From: Luscinia megarhynchos
Lineage: Eukaryota; Chordata; Aves; Passeriformes; Turdidae
Direction: 5' to 3'
Length of the DNA stretch: 64,000 nt
Assembly: GCA_034336665.1 (NCBI GenBank)
Contig: CM067569.1
Coordinates: 5,697,820 to 5,761,819 of the forward strand
The notes beneath the pieces are model-generated. The model was given only the letters and a program-made list of their open reading frames with translations. It was not told the DNA's origin and did not search any database. Of this stretch, positions 1 through 14,444 are shown one piece after another. A program made the position numbers and the translations under genes. Numbering within the stretch: the first letter of the stretch is position 1; each line of letters opens with the position of its first letter.

Positions 1-1191
1 TTTGCTAAGCTGTCATCTGTGAGTTTTAAAGATAGCAGAACCCCATCTACAGCAGCATCCATCACATGAGTCATGGTAACTATGCCTCAAACATCAGTTT
101 TTATTGATTGACTGGGCCTCTGGTGCCAATGTGGAAATCTTCCAACCTGGAAAAGGCTGGCTGTTTTAATACAATTAAATACAGCCAGGAAGAGGGCTGC
201 AAATGGAAACATGCATTAGCCATTCATAGTATACAAGCCTCTCTCAGAGCAAAGTGCAGCATCCCTGCTTCCCTTGCTTATTTAATTAGCACACAATGAA
301 GGCCACTGAATTTCCCTGCAAAAGGTGTTGCGTACTTTGGACAAAAAAGAAAGGAGAAAAGAAGTTGCTTTTAAGTCCAGTCCAAAAAAATAGCTCCTTG
401 CCTAAATGGCACTTTTAATAAAGATGTTTCCAGTGTTTGTTTATTTATCAAAAAGCAGTGTTTCTCTCGGGTGTTTTGATTTTTATTTCTGTGCACAAGA
501 AGGAGGGGAAAAAAAGGGCTTTACTGAGCAAGTCTTTCAGTGAGACACCAGATGATGGATAGTCAAACACAGAGTCTCCTGTAAACACAGAGGTAACCAA
601 AAGGTATGAACTGACTCATAATTGTGTCAACACAGGTCGCAGACCCTTGGTTTATTTCAGCCTTCCTGTTTTTCACAGATTTCTTTTCACACTACACTAT
701 TTTTTTAAGACACAGACTCTTTTCAGTACATCTTAGCAGGGGTGCAACAGCACACACGTTTTTACACCAAAATGTGGGCATGCACACACACATGTAGGCT
801 GTACTGCCACAGTCTCAACAGCAGCATTTTCCACCTATTGCTCATGGCTGCATTAAACTAAGCTGTGCAGCCCATGACTGCTCTAAATCAAAAAGTCCAT
901 CCCATTCCTGCCTCCAGCCTTTCCCCAGAGGCTCTTGGGAAGCATCCAGAAGACAGGAATACAACAAAACCTCAACAGCCTAGTGCTCCAGCTCATCCAA
1001 CCCTCTAAGACTAGCTGTGATTTATTTTTTTTAAGTGGCAAGACTCTGTCTGACAGAAAATGCTGGGAGGAGGACAGGCAGCAGAGAGGTCTGTGATGAG
1101 CAGAACCTGCTTGTCTTTGTCCTGATCTCTGAACAAATTCAATTAGGCTGCAGCCTTTTCCTTGTATAAAGTTTAGATCCATGGTTTGGCT

Positions 1192-1275
1192 TGGAAGGTT
1201 GGAAAGATCAGAGTTCTGATCCCTCTAAAAGACCTTCCCTAAAAGCCTCATCCAACCTGGCCTTGGAGGAAAAAG
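1192..1275 (-). repeat. degraded CR1 LINE fragment
   Basis: The plus strand reads GGTTGGAAAGATCAG, then ACCTTCCCTAAAAGCCTCATCCAACCTGGCCTTGGA split by a short gap. This resembles the reverse complement of the avian CR1 3' region (AAGCCCCATCCAACCTGGCCTTGAA). The match is short and interrupted, so the extent is approximate. Confidence 0.5.
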
Positions 1276-2011
1276 CCTTTCTGGGCTCTCTATTTCTTTA
1301 TTAGCAGTGACAAGAAGGGTAAGGAATTGTTAGGATAGGGGCTGATGTGCAGACACCCCAAGACACTGAATCCCCTGCAAGTCCCAGAGCAGCAGAGATG
1401 TTTCAGTACATTCCTGTACATGTACCTAGTCTGAAATCCTGAGATCCTTTTAAAGGACTTGCAGAAAATAACAAATGAAGAAGGGTTAAAGCCATGGGAA
1501 TTGTTCCTCCTCAGCAGAGGCAGGAAAAGACCTGCAGTGACCAGTGCTTGTTCCTGGGTGTTCAGGGAACACTGAGCCCAGTGCAAGGGATCTGCAGTGG
1601 ATCCATCCTGAGCACACACATGAAAATAACTTAATGCCATAGACCACCCACCCAAGGTGTGTCCTGTATGAGAAGTTTGGACAACAGTTTGTCTGGGATG
1701 TTTCAGCTTCAGAGATTTACTGAGAATGGTAGAGCCAGCAAGGACAGAGAACATTATTCAGGCTGAGCACTGCCCTATTCCTTGTGTAATCACATCCAGC
1801 TCAACTCAACAAAAATCAGAGTTACAGAACCAGGATTTGGATCTTATTTCCCACTGTGGAAAAGGCAGTTGCTAAAATTCCCAGTTATCAGGTATTCACT
1901 GCAGTGACTGAAACCAAACCCACCCAGAGATCCCACAATGGCTCTTGCCTGGCTACACCACCAAGTCATTCACCAAAAAAATGCAAAACAAATTACATTA
2001 GGGTGAAGCTG

Positions 2012-2026
2012 ACACACACACACACA
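2012..2026. repeat. (AC)n microsatellite, short
   Basis: A perfect run of alternating A and C. Confidence 0.9.
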
Positions 2027-3047
2027 AGCCAGAAAAGCACTTCAGAAACAGAAATAATTGGCAAACTTAATTTTTTTTAAGAATACTCATTTTAGGATAG
2101 TATACGTTTGTAAAGAGAGAGCATTTTATGTGGAGCCATTTTCCCCTTTGGAAATCAAGGCTGACAGAACAATGGGGAGAATTCCCTTTATAAATTACAG
2201 TATATTAAATCAGGTTTGCTTCCAGCAGTTTCTGTACCTTCAGAAATTGGTCAGGCTTTATATGTTTGTCAGCTGGGGAAATCCTACACTCTGTTCTCCT
2301 ACCTCCCCTCTTTTCTTTATCTCTTTTTAGCTCTACAACAGAAGGTGAAGAAAGAAAATTTTACAAGTTTCCCAAACATTCCACATATTTTCTCTGCATA
2401 AACAAGCTGTGGATTTTTAATGTAAATAGTGCCAGGGCACTGTCACTCAGACAGCAGTTCACCCAAGTTAGACAAATTATTCTGCCCGTTATCTCAGTTG
2501 CTACAGATTCTTGCCTTTCATTCATTCCTTGCCAGTGGCTGGATTTTATGTGTAGGGAAGAAAAGGAGCCTCAAATGCTGAAGTTAACCTCTTGTGGTGA
2601 GAGCAGTGTAATCCTGGGATTTCCAGGGGAGAATGCAGAAGGAGATAGCTACTAGCCTTGTCTGCCAAGGCAGCAGTCAAAAGAATGCTGAAATTTGGCA
2701 TGTATGAGCAGCAGAAATGCAGTGCTCTGAAAATGGACACTGCAAGCTCCCTGCCAAATCTGCAGCATTTGGCCCACATTAATAAAACAAATTTAGTTTA
2801 AATTTTTTTTTACATGCCCTATAAAAATCCTCCATAAAGCTGTGTTGTGGCTGTGAATAGGGGATGGTGCTGCTGAGCAAACCTGCCTGGCAGAAGCAGT
2901 GGCTGCTGCTTCAAACATCATATCCACACTGTAATTAATACTAATTCAATTACAGTCAGCAAGCCTCATTTCCTCCCAGATAAGGAGATACTTATTAGAA
3001 GGGAATGCAGGATGTGATGAGGGGATTCCTTTCTGAAAGTATTTTTA

Positions 3048-3560
<513 letters not shown>

Positions 3561-3637
3561 TTACCTGCCCAGACACAGTTCTTATGGATGCCATTAATTA
3601 TTAAAGCTGAGACATTGTGGGTTGATGTACAAGCAGA

Positions 3638-3780
3638 TCCTTGGAAGTGTTCAAGGAAAGATTGAGTGGGGCTCTGAGCAATCTGGTCTAGCAGAAAGAT
3701 ATCCCTGCCTGTGGCAGGGGAGTGCAACCAGATGACCTTTAAGGTCCCTTCTGAGCCAAACCATTCTGAGATTCTATGAT
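3638..3780 (+). repeat. CR1 LINE 3' end, truncated
   Basis: The segment reads TTGGAAGTGTTCAAGG, then TCTGGTCTAGCAGAAAGATATCCCTGCC, GGCAGGGG, GATGACCTTTAAGGTCCCTTC and ends ATTCTATGAT. These blocks follow the order of the avian CR1 3' untranslated region. The copy is 5'-truncated, as is normal for CR1. It starts only about 135 bases from exon 2 on the side of the 3' splice site, in antisense orientation to GRK5. Confidence 0.9.
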
Positions 3781-5520
3781 ACAAATCAAATCTCAACTTG
3801 TTTGAATCTAAAACAGACCAAGGAGGTGGCATCTGGCAGAAGGTCAGCTCACTAAAAGTTGGGAGTCCAGGCTTGCTGCCCACCAGGTCCAGTTGAGATG
3901 ACAGTGCTACCTCCAGCATCACCTCTTCCCCAACCAAGAGCCACTTCACACAAAGTCAAACAGTCTTGTACAGTTCACACCTTTTCAACAGAGATATCCC
4001 CCTTCTGGTTTTGGGACAAGCCCTGATTCTATCCCCCCAAAAACAGCTGAAAACTGAAGATCAAAATTCAATTCCTGCCATCCCCTCCCACCCTCACATT
4101 ACATATCCTGCCAACATAGCACTATACTGCTGTTACACATCCTGGTCACTGCTGCTTCCACAGGAGAGCTGTAGGAGAAAATTAATAGCTTCATGAGGAA
4201 AAAATAATTTATTGGTTCTTCCTTCTGTTCTGCTTGGAGAGGCTGTGCAGCCAATGGAGGAGGAGGATCCCTCTGGGCATGAAAGCCAGATGCAGACTGG
4301 GATTCTCCCAGTCACTGTATTTACTGCAATTCAGCCCCTGCACACAAAATCTGATTAGTTTGAGTCTATTTTACATGCACTGGCATGCTGAATGACTAAT
4401 TCAGAGCTGAGTTAATTCTGTAGAGGGGTTGGTAGAGTCACAATTGCAGATTGAGAGTGTGTTGGGTCCTGCATGACATTGCAGGCTAAATTAGGAGAGC
4501 ACTGACTCAAAAGATAGCAGACCACCAGAGAGAAAACTGGAGCCTCAGAAAAAATTACAAGTACTGCTCTCTGTGGGGCTTTTCTGATCACACCTTTGGC
4601 ACAGAAGAGCTTCTTTTCCATTTCACCTTTTATTCCTTTGCTTTTGATGGCAAATGGTTTTGCCATCATGGAGCCTGCCTTGAATGATTTAAAACTTCTT
4701 ATTGACAGGAACTGATTGTATTTCTACAGTATGCAATGCAGAGCTGAGATATCTGCACTGGCCACACAGGAAGCAGCTTGTCTGTGCTTTCAGAGCACAG
4801 CCCTGCTGTCCTTTCCAGGAATCAGACTGCAGCAGAGCACAGAGACTGTGACTGCCTCCCCACCACACAGGATTATGCAACACAGAGGAACCCCTTGGGT
4901 CTGTAATGAATTCTGCCTCCACCCCCCCTTTCCAGTGCACCCCAACCACTGCTCTGAAGTTATTTCCTCCCCCATCCCTCTGCCCACAGCATCAGAGAGC
5001 TTGTCTTGCTCTCTTGGTCTTGCATGCTGAGGGCTTTAGGTGAACTACAAAGGGCTGCTGAGCATTTTGTGGGCTGGGGTGAGCACTGTGATCATCTGTT
5101 CACCAACTTCTGGAGCACATCTGTTCACACATGGCTCTGCTCTGGCTGCCAGTGGCCACAGGGGTTGGATTTAGCATCCCTAAGGGTCTCCACTGGTTTT
5201 CATGTCCCCAAAAGCCCACTCCTGCAATCCTGCACAGCAGCTCCTGCACACCAGGCTGCCCCCCAACTTGTTCCTCTTTTCCTTCTCTTCCAGGAGCATT
5301 TTCCCTTGTGCTCCTGCCCTTGTGCCTCACCACACTGTACTTACACTTCTCTCCCTGCACCCTCCCTTCACATACTCCTCTGGGAAAATGATCCTTCCAC
5401 CAGGAATTCCTGCTTCCTTATCTCTTCCAGTCCTTCTCTGTGGCTGCATTTCCTTCTCTGAATCATTCTTCCCTGAACTCTTCTTCTCTTTTGTGTGTTT
5501 TTCCTCACACTCATTCATCT

Positions 5521-5765
5521 TAGAATCACAGAATCCTACAATATACTGAGTTGGAAAGGACCCATCAAGATTATCCAGTCCAACTCCTGGCCTTGCCCAG
5601 GACACCCCAAGAAACACCCCTGAGGGTGCTGTCCAAATGTTTTTTGAACTCAGACAGGTTTGGTGCCCTCCCCTGGGGAGCCTGTTCCAGTGCTCAGCCA
5701 CCCTCTGGGTGATAAACTTTTTCCTGATACCAGCCTAAACCTCCATGTGCCCCTCATTCCTGGCT
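5521..5765 (-). repeat. CR1 LINE 3' end, truncated
   Basis: The plus strand begins TAGAATCACAGAATCCTACAAT and continues TGAGTTGGAAAGGACCCATCAAG, TCCAACTCCTGG, GAGCCTGTTCCAGTGCTCAGCCACCCTCTGGGTGATAAACTTTTTCCTGATACCAGCCTAAACCTCC in pieces. This is the reverse complement of an avian CR1 3' terminus, so the element lies in the same orientation as GRK5. The 5' limit is uncertain by some tens of bases. Confidence 0.92.
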
Positions 5766-6182
5766 GCTGCCACTGCAGCACCTCTGCCTTTACCAAGAGT
5801 CAGACAGAGCAAGCAGGAGCTCTCTGCTCAAGGGGTGCCTGGGCAGCAGTGCCTGCTCCAACACTATTTCCAAACACTTCTGGACACAGGAGGCACTGGG
5901 GGCTCAGCCAGATGAAACCATCCTTTAGGCTGAATCTGCTCTACACTGGTACATCACCCACTGAAGGTCTACCCCTGTAGGCTCAAGCACTAGAGATTCC
6001 AGAGCACATCTGCTTCTCCAGCCACCTTTACAGAAGCCCTCCCAAAAAAGGCTGAATCTTTAGCAGCATCAAGCAACACAGAAAATTGCAAAATAGCCCT
6101 TTGCTCCAAGTGACAGCTCTGAGATTTGTGCAGAGGTGATATGATTCTGCTAAGCTGGGCCAGAACATCTTTAAAATCCATT

Positions 6183-6500
6183 CAATGTAAAATATGTATC
6201 GATGTATTTACATTGGATGATGTATTTCTGACATTAAATGTCCATCAAAACTGGAAAGGGCTCTGCGGTCCCCCGTTGGAACCGTGATCGATGCAGCCAG
6301 CCTGCTCTCCTCTCTTTTGTGGCTATCCTCCAAAAATAAGCAGCCTTGCCTGATGAATCATTTGCTCTTAGCTGAGCGTGGAGCAGCGTTGCTGCTTAGC
6401 TTGTGACGTCTTTATGTTAAAGATTCTGATCAAGTGCTCTAATCGACCTGACCTTTCCGCTCTCAGCTTTTCTTGTGGAGCCAGCAGTGTTTGCTGGCTC
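6183..6500. promoter_or_regulatory. candidate intronic enhancer with inverted repeat
   Basis: A 9-base inverted repeat (CAATGTAAA at 6183-6191, TTTACATTG at 6207-6215) surrounds the palindrome ATCGAT. Nearby are retained CpGs (CGGTCCCCCG, CCGTGATCGATG), an AP-1-like TGAATCA at 6354-6360, a one-mismatch CRE (TGACGTCT, 6404-6411) and a TGACCT half-site near 6449. This density of site-like words in otherwise AT-rich intron suggests conservation. Function is inferred only. Confidence 0.35.
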
Positions 6501-9500
6501 CAAACATTCATTCTGGGGGGGTTTGAAGGACATAATGCAGTGAGACAGCTGAGACTGTAAATTGTCTAGCAGAGCTAAAAGCTAAGAGGGGAGGTTTCTC
6601 TGGATAGGTCACGGTGCAGGTTGCAGAGGGAAGCTTTTCACACTTTGCCTCCATTGCTGCCTTTGCACTGTCTATTCTGCACAGGAGGATTTGCATTCTT
6701 CAAGGCAGCCTCTCAGGGCAGGACTTGACAGATATGCCATGTTTCAAATGTAAATGTTTTAAATGTAAGTCCCACCACGTGGTGTTGGAGGGTCTGACTG
6801 CTTTAGAATTTTGCTTTGCTGCTGACGACAAAAGGTGAGCTGCCAGCAAAAAAGCACAGAAACTCAGCCCTGCTTCCTTGCCTGAACTCAACCACTCAGC
6901 ATTTGCACACTGAGGGTTGAAGCTAATTCTCTAACATGTCAACCAGTCCTGCAGGAAACAAAAGCATTTGCTCTACATCTTACCTACTGAAAAATACATG
7001 GCATTTTTCACATCATCTTGTGATGCTGCACGGCAAATCTAGCTCTGATCTCTGCCTGTGAGGAGAGAGACATAACCAGAGGCACACATGTAAAACATCT
7101 GCCAGCAGGAGCTACCTTTAGCCTAAAGTGCCTACTATTCTTTCCCCTCCATTATTCAGTATATACTTACCCTCCTAACACCAAGAGGAGACAGGAAAAC
7201 ACCAGCACATTATTAAGTGGCTTGTCCAAATTTAAATGAGAAAATCAGAGACAGAGGATGGAGCTGAAGATGAAGTTGAAGAAACCAAGGCTTTGAACCT
7301 GTGAATTCTGCTAAAGACAGCATCAAACCATGCTACTGCTCAAATAATTGCAGATTTTTTGTAATACAGAGTAAAACATGTTGGATGAATTTATTCCAGC
7401 ACTATGCCCATAGCATATTCCATTTGTGCCAAGGTGGATTTTAAGGATGGATAATCTGGCTTCCTACTGCTGCTCTGTTCTTGCTGAAGTTGATAAGACA
7501 GCAGCACATCACACACTGCCAGGCCTGGCTAACCCAAGACAGCCAAATATTTAATCCAACTGTATTAACTGCAGTCTAGTTAAGCCACAGATCACTGGAG
7601 GATGACTACAGTTTCTATCTTCCACTTCACAATAGTTCCTGGGCTGTCACCCAAAGCCTTCCCAACAACAGTAGAGAGCTCTGTAGCCTCAGAATGCAAG
7701 GCCTTGATTACACAGTGAAAGTAGTGAAACAAACTCCAAAAATATTAAAATTCTAAGAAGTCATGGTTAGTGTCCTATTTCCACTCACAAGATGTTTACA
7801 TTTCTTCTCTTCTTCCTCTGCCACCCTTTCTCTGCTCTGTCCCATGGAGGTGTTTGAAGCTATGTGTTATATATGGAATTGCCACATTAGATTAAGGTCT
7901 GGCCAGTACAGGATGGACTGCAGGCAGCTTCAGAGGAAGATCTTGGAAATCTGCTTCTGAAGTACTTGAAAAACATTAAATTTGTTCCATATTCTGTTAA
8001 TTAGATATGGCTAACAAAACAAGAAGGTGTATGGCTTCCAAACAATCTCTTCTCCTTTTTTAGCATCTCTGCTCCTTAGAATCAGGCTGTTCTTGGGATC
8101 CTGGTAAACGCCCTGCACTGTTGAATGCCCTCATGTCTCATGTGGGTGTGAATACCAAAGATTAACTGTGTATTTGTGAAGGAAAAGAATACTAATTTCA
8201 ATCTTGTTTTCCTAGAGCCCCTCATCCTAATGAGACAGCATGAATAAAACTTACCAGCCCATCATTTTCCCCTAGGAATTTTTCATGTCTAATGCACCCA
8301 GCCTCTAAGGCAAACAGTCTCACCCTTATTAGACCCTTATTCTCCCAGGTTCACTATTCTTCTTTCATATTAGTTCCACCTACGCTCAGCTGTACTAGCA
8401 AATAAAACTGGCTTGTTTTTAAAGAATGAAAGACTGCTTGCTCTTTGCCCTTTATCCTGCCTCTCTCCTCTGGAAAAGCAGAAAAAAACCCCCAAGAACC
8501 TTGTTTTATTCTGAAAAGATCTTAGATGATACTCCTGATTAACCTGTGCTTAAAACAAGCATTTACAACATCATTAGTAATCTCTTTATGAATCCCCTCC
8601 TGTCAGCCCAAGGAAAACACCAGCAGTATGAGGGCTGGATTTCCAAAAGCAGGTGGGTGTCCACCATGCAGTGCCTCTGGTGGGTGCAGTGCCTCTGCAA
8701 ACCAGTCTCTAGAGGCTCTCTTTTACCACATACAATAAGGGAATCGTGTTACACAGCTCCTCTTACCCACACTAATCTGCCTTTATCTCCCACAGCCTTT
8801 TCTGGTGAGCACGGCTCCCAAGAGTCACAGACCATGATCAGGGTTCTGTGCCCATCTCCCCTGCTGCCACGGCACATCTGCTCAAAATGCTGCTGCAAAT
8901 ACCTGACAACCACTGTGCAGAACACCTCACTGCTTTTTGGGAACGAGGAGCAGAAGTGTGTCGTGTTTAAGCCTCCAGAAACACATTGATGGGAATTTGA
9001 CAAGCAAAAGCACGAAGCAGAGCCAGGCTGGCTTTGCAGTCTGGTTACCAGAGGACCAGAGGGCAAAATATTTTGTGTACAACTGGCATCTAAAGTACTA
9101 TTAACTTTGGCTTACAGAAGTCAGTGTTGATAAACACTGCAGGAATATCTACCTATGATTTAAAGAAGAGGTCAGGTAACACTGCAAATACTGGTAAGTG
9201 GTTGAAACATGATTTTAAGAACACATTTTTTAGTGTTAATAATAATGTTAATATATACTTTAGTAACCTCCACTGCCCTGAAGGGACAGAGAAAGTTTAA
9301 GGGATTAGTCTTTGAAGCCTCAGGGTTTAGCTATCATATGTCAAGGCCATTTTGTTACTACCCTAGGAATATAAAGGAGTCTTTACACAAGCTACCTTTG
9401 AACTAAACTTAAAAATCAGGCCTTTAATTTCTTCTATTAGTCTTAAGTAGGCATCCCAGTTTGTGGCATTCTCCACACAACTCTGCCTACATCCTCCACT

Positions 9501-12500
9501 GGATATTTTTAATGCATCTTTGAGATTATTTGAACAAGTTTTCTTTGGGTTTTGTGGGTCAGTTCACATATACTGGGTTTACATTTCACTGCTATGCTAA
9601 CAGAGAGTTGCTTGGTCACAAATTTCCCTGAATGCAGTTTAATTTCCCCCAACATAAACACCTATAGCTTGTCTATCATGGTGTCTCTCTCTTTTATACC
9701 TTATATTTAACTGCATTGTGTCTATCTGCAGTTGATAAATGAACAAAAGGAGATTGTTGGCTTTTATGCCACAAACAAAAATAATCCAAAAGATATAAAG
9801 TCTATGGAAAACTTACAATCCATTAAAAAACAAACAAACAGTAAATATTACAAAAATAAAGCCAGCTATAATCTAAAACAGAAAATTAAGAAGAGCCTAA
9901 AATTTTAATTTCCTTTTCTTGACCTCAAAGTAAACAAGGCTATTGGCACAAACCCAGGCATTTTTGTTTGGTTTAGAATGCACTACCATGCACTGGCTGA
10001 TTCAACATATCTGGGAAACTGTCTGGGGACTATTGAGAGTTTTTCTTCATCAGTAGAGTAGATAATAGAAAAAAAAACCCCAAAACATCTCCATATCAAT
10101 GATTACTATGGAAAACCAAGCTTTTGAACAGAGTTGTTGAGATTCAAGGTTATCACCCTTCTGAAAATATTAAACTCTCCATGGACCTTTCCTCCAAACT
10201 ACAGCTGAGACCATATTTCAAAGTTCTACAGAATTCTGATGTAAAGACATTAAACCATTTCCCTAAGATAACATTTGAGTCATCTCAGTTCCCTAACGTC
10301 AAAACATTATCATAGAACATATCAAATAGAGCACTAAGATATCACTGGAACAAAATGGGTATGGCAAATTGACATTCTTTACTTTGTTAAAATGATGTTT
10401 CTATATTGTCAATAAGAAGGTAGAAAAAGCAAATCATCTTTTCTTTTAAGCAGACACTTTCCTGCAAACCCTTTAATTTTTGACAAAACTTCATTCTCCG
10501 AAAGGAAGATTCTTTTGTCAGAAATGTTCTCAACTGTCACATGCTTTGAAGTACACGAGAATTAAACAAGGAACGTGGTCTCCCCATAGCTGAATGTGTG
10601 AGTGACTCTAAATTCCCACATTTCTTACCAATTCCCTTCAGTTAATTTGCACAGCTGTGAGTTACACTGACTGGAAGACCTGCTTCCCTTTCTTCCCAAG
10701 GAAGAATGCAAATCCCTGCTCCAGGAATCCTGCTTGAATAGGGCTTGATAACATCTTTCCAGGAAGGAACTCCTCTTTAAGCAATGGCTTTTAAACTTAT
10801 GACCTGTTCTATATATTTATTACCCTGTTTAACAACATGCATGCAAGCTACCAGCTGATTCCTCCAAACTCAAACCTGCAAATGCAAAGCAACACAACAG
10901 CACAATGTGCACGAGACAGGCAGGAGGACTTCAAGGAAACCTGGCCCTGGTGCAGGCAAATACAGGGGCTCAGCTCTCCTGAAAAATATGATGCCAGTTC
11001 CAGAGGGAGAACATGCAAAAACCCAGCCCTGAGCAGGAAACTATGTGGGTTCTGTCTGTCCCTGTCAAAGAGCTGTGTGGGCTTTTTTTTCCTGCAAATA
11101 GTTCTGCAGTATCTAAAAAAATAACTTAGCCTCTGTGTTCCTGACATTTGAGTCTTACAAGGAGTATTTCTGAACTGTGGGGAGGAGATCCAGCTGGAGG
11201 GGAGGTGAGAATTCAAGTGTTCTTATCAGCAGGCTGTAGCCAAGCTCTGAGAATTATGTTCTATTCTGCTTTTTTACCCTCACCTAAATAAATTTACCAA
11301 CAAGACTGAAGAAAGGAATTTTTGTAAACATCATGAAAAATTAATGGCTTGAGACAGGCTGTTTTATTAGGCCTGGCTGATTTATTAGTTCCACCAAACT
11401 GGCAGAATTGGTAAAGGTTTGAGATGTTCTGACAAGAACACAGAAATCCATGTGTTAAAAATGGTGAAAATTAGATTGGGAACCATATAGTATATGTATA
11501 TGGGCTATACTGCCTGAATTGTTTTAGGGGAATTTCCCTTCTGTGACAGAGTCAGCCAGGAAGAAAAGTACAGCATCATAACGTGTCTCAGACTGGGTAA
11601 TTTTCTATTTGGGATTAGGATCAGACACATTTTTCTTCACCATAAAAGCAGATAACCATCTTCCTTGGTCACATCAATTTCTCACACATGTGCATAAAAC
11701 ATAAATTAACCCCTAGGTATATGAGGAGTCATCAAACATGCCATAGGGGCAATGTGGAGAGGGGGTGAAACCCCCCTGAAATGCCTGGCTACAACAAGCA
11801 TCTGCCACTCGCAGTGACTGACTGGCAGAGGGGAAAAGGTGTGGGCACAAGCATTGATTTGGAGGAAGGAGAATCTATGTGGGTACCAGAGAAAAGCTGT
11901 AAGAGGGTGCACAGGACTGATGGAAAAGGACATGGCCAGCTTTAGGGGAGACTTCCCCTCACTTAGCTACAAAGCCTGGCTTTGGCCCCATCATCTTGTC
12001 CAGCAACAAGGCACCAGCAGCTGCTTTCTGTGGATTGTGCTGGTACAACCTGCTAGATCCCCCCTGAAACCACAGAAAACATCCTCTTTAAAAATCACTG
12101 GCAGCCCAAGACTGATGGTAACAGTATTGTATGCGTCAGCTTTTGGGATCATTATTGTAAAAGGTTACAGAAGGGATTTGGGTTAATGGAGGTAATCTGT
12201 GATTATCTGATGCAACAGATTGCTCTGCCAGTGACTCATTCCTTCTGCCACAATATACTGTGGGCTGCAGCTGCAAATAGTGAGCAGGATGGAGCTGGCT
12301 CCCAAGCTGAGACTGTCCCTGCTGGTTGGAGAAACCCCTAAAGACAGGGTGCCAAGCCACTGCAGGTGTGTGACAGCCTGGCACAGCTTTCCTGAGGGCA
12401 GTGGGCTGGAGAAGTGTACTACAGTCACTCATTCATGGGGGTTACTATAGCTACCAGCTGAAGGACTCAACACAAAAAGCACAAGTAAAATAAAAAAATA

Positions 12501-13089
12501 AAAAAAATTAGGAGGTAGAAGACAAAAAACAAGGAAACTTGCAGAGCAAAAGCAGAGGGTTCCTCTGATTAGCTAATGAAGTGCTTCAAAAGCAGTGAGT
12601 GAAAAATGAGGCTTGAAGGTTGCATGGTGCAAGCATCAGATGATGCAAGCAGCTGGCCCAGCTCGGCTGCCTCTCCCACCCACCCAGCCACCCACCCGGC
12701 CGTCTCAGTAAACACAAAACAGAGCTCTGTGCCAGCATGGATTAACTATTTCCTCATGGCTCACACAGTCCTGCACCTCCACTGCCTCCCACTGCAGCCC
12801 TGGGGCCAGAGCTAAAGCAAGGTACTGATTTGGGCCATCAGCCCCCCAAGAGCAGCAAAGATCCCAGCACAGGGACTCCAGGAGAGAGCAGAAGCTAAGT
12901 ACTGTCATAGCCTGGGAGATGAAGCAAGAAGAATAAACAGCACCATGCAGCAATCCCACACCACCCACACCTCCCAGTGCCTCTGGTGTGGATGCCTAAG
13001 GTAGCCCAAAGCACCAAAAGCAGCTGCAGCCAGGGATGGACACTTCTAATATGTACATAAATCTAAATAAATGCATGATTCCCACTCAC
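6501..13089. other. intron block, nothing recognised
   Basis: AT-rich unique intron. I see short A-rich patches (near 9830, 10070) but no exon, structural RNA or clear transposon. Short open frames here are not supported by codon structure or homology that I recognise. Confidence 0.6.
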
Positions 13090-13515
13090 ATGCTTTCCTG
13101 ACAGCCAGCTGTTCCCTTTGCTGGCTGTTATCGTCACTCAGAGATTAATGCCACTGCCAGGGACAGCTTATTAGCAATTTTTATTACAAAGCATATACAT
13201 TTGGCTGGTGGTGGGCAAGAGCTAAGCCTTTGAGTAAATAAAATACTAGGACAGCTCGCAGGGAATGACAGAGAACAGATATCTGTGGGGTCTTTACCCT
13301 GGCTCTGGAAGCCAATAATGGCAGGAGGTCAGAGATCAGGGGCTTAATTGTCCAGTGAATTAATGGTGACGAACGTCTGTTTCCCCTCTTGTTAAAAGTG
13401 ACACCAGATATTTCAGAGAAAGCAGAAGGACACTTGGCTACAAAGGAATGTTTTGATGGCTGAGGCTGAGATTGTTGCCAGCCCCAGCCTGTCAGAGCAG
13501 CGCAGGTCAAACGAA
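13090..13515. promoter_or_regulatory. candidate conserved non-coding element with hairpin
   Basis: ACAGCCAGC (13101-13109) and GCTGGCTGT (13120-13128) form a perfect 9-base inverted repeat with a 10-base loop. TAAT, AATTAATG and CpG-containing words follow (GTGACGAACGTC near 13366). No gene or repeat explains the block. Confidence 0.3.
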
Positions 13516-13632
13516 GTCACTGCAGGAAACTGCTGCTGACTCCTGCACAAACCAGAACCTTCTGGGCCCAGTCGAGCAGACACAGATTACCCTGCTCACT
13601 TTGGAAACAAAGATTGTTTGCTTGTGTTGAAT

Positions 13633-13645
13633 AAAAAAAAAAAAA
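13633..13645. repeat. poly(A) tract, 13 bases
   Basis: Uninterrupted A run after GAAT in AT-rich intron sequence. Confidence 0.95.
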
Positions 13646-14444
13646 GTTAGAGCTAGAGGTTTGAATATACAAGCATTAAAAGTAATTTAAAATTGGAGGA
13701 GTGTGAATTGCATCATAAAAATCAGCCTGAGCTTGTTTCATTTTGAAGCAAAATAGAGAGCAGGATAAAAAAAACCCAGAATATATTACAAAATGAAAAA
13801 AAATTCTGTACATTTTCCCTCTCAGGAAAATATCCCTCTCTCATTGTCCAGCACAACCCTGGTTCAACAATGCATCTCTTAGTGGAAATTGTCATCATGG
13901 GAGGAGTAAGGAAACTGGGAAGCACATGGGGACGACTTTCACCCAGTTAATGACATTTTCTGAAGCTGGCTAATACTTGTCTATTGAAGCAACTTCCACA
14001 GGGAAGAATGAGGTCTACTTATTTATTTTCTTCCTGTTGCTCAATCTCATTGCAATTCAGATTTTCATGTGTAGCTGTAGGAACAAGGATGAAAGCTTCC
14101 CTTTGTTTCAAGGTGGTTGTGTTAGTTTAGAGCTGTTGTGAAAGAGACTGCAGGGCACATCTTTCCCCTTCATCTGAATATACGTGAAGCCCTCTGGTGT
14201 TTAATGTAAGCTTCATAAACAAGGAACAAGCACTTTCTGAATATTAAAAAGCACAGTGTCAACCTACCCGTGAGTTTTTGAGAACCATAACGTGATTTCT
14301 TACGTGGCAAAGTAATCCCCCTCATTATGGAACATGCTGATACCTTTAATTACCAGTGGTGATATATAACACTGTTAACAGGGATGTGTACACTGAATTA
14401 GGTGACTAAAGTCTAAGTATTCTTTCAGCAGTGTTTTCTGCAGG

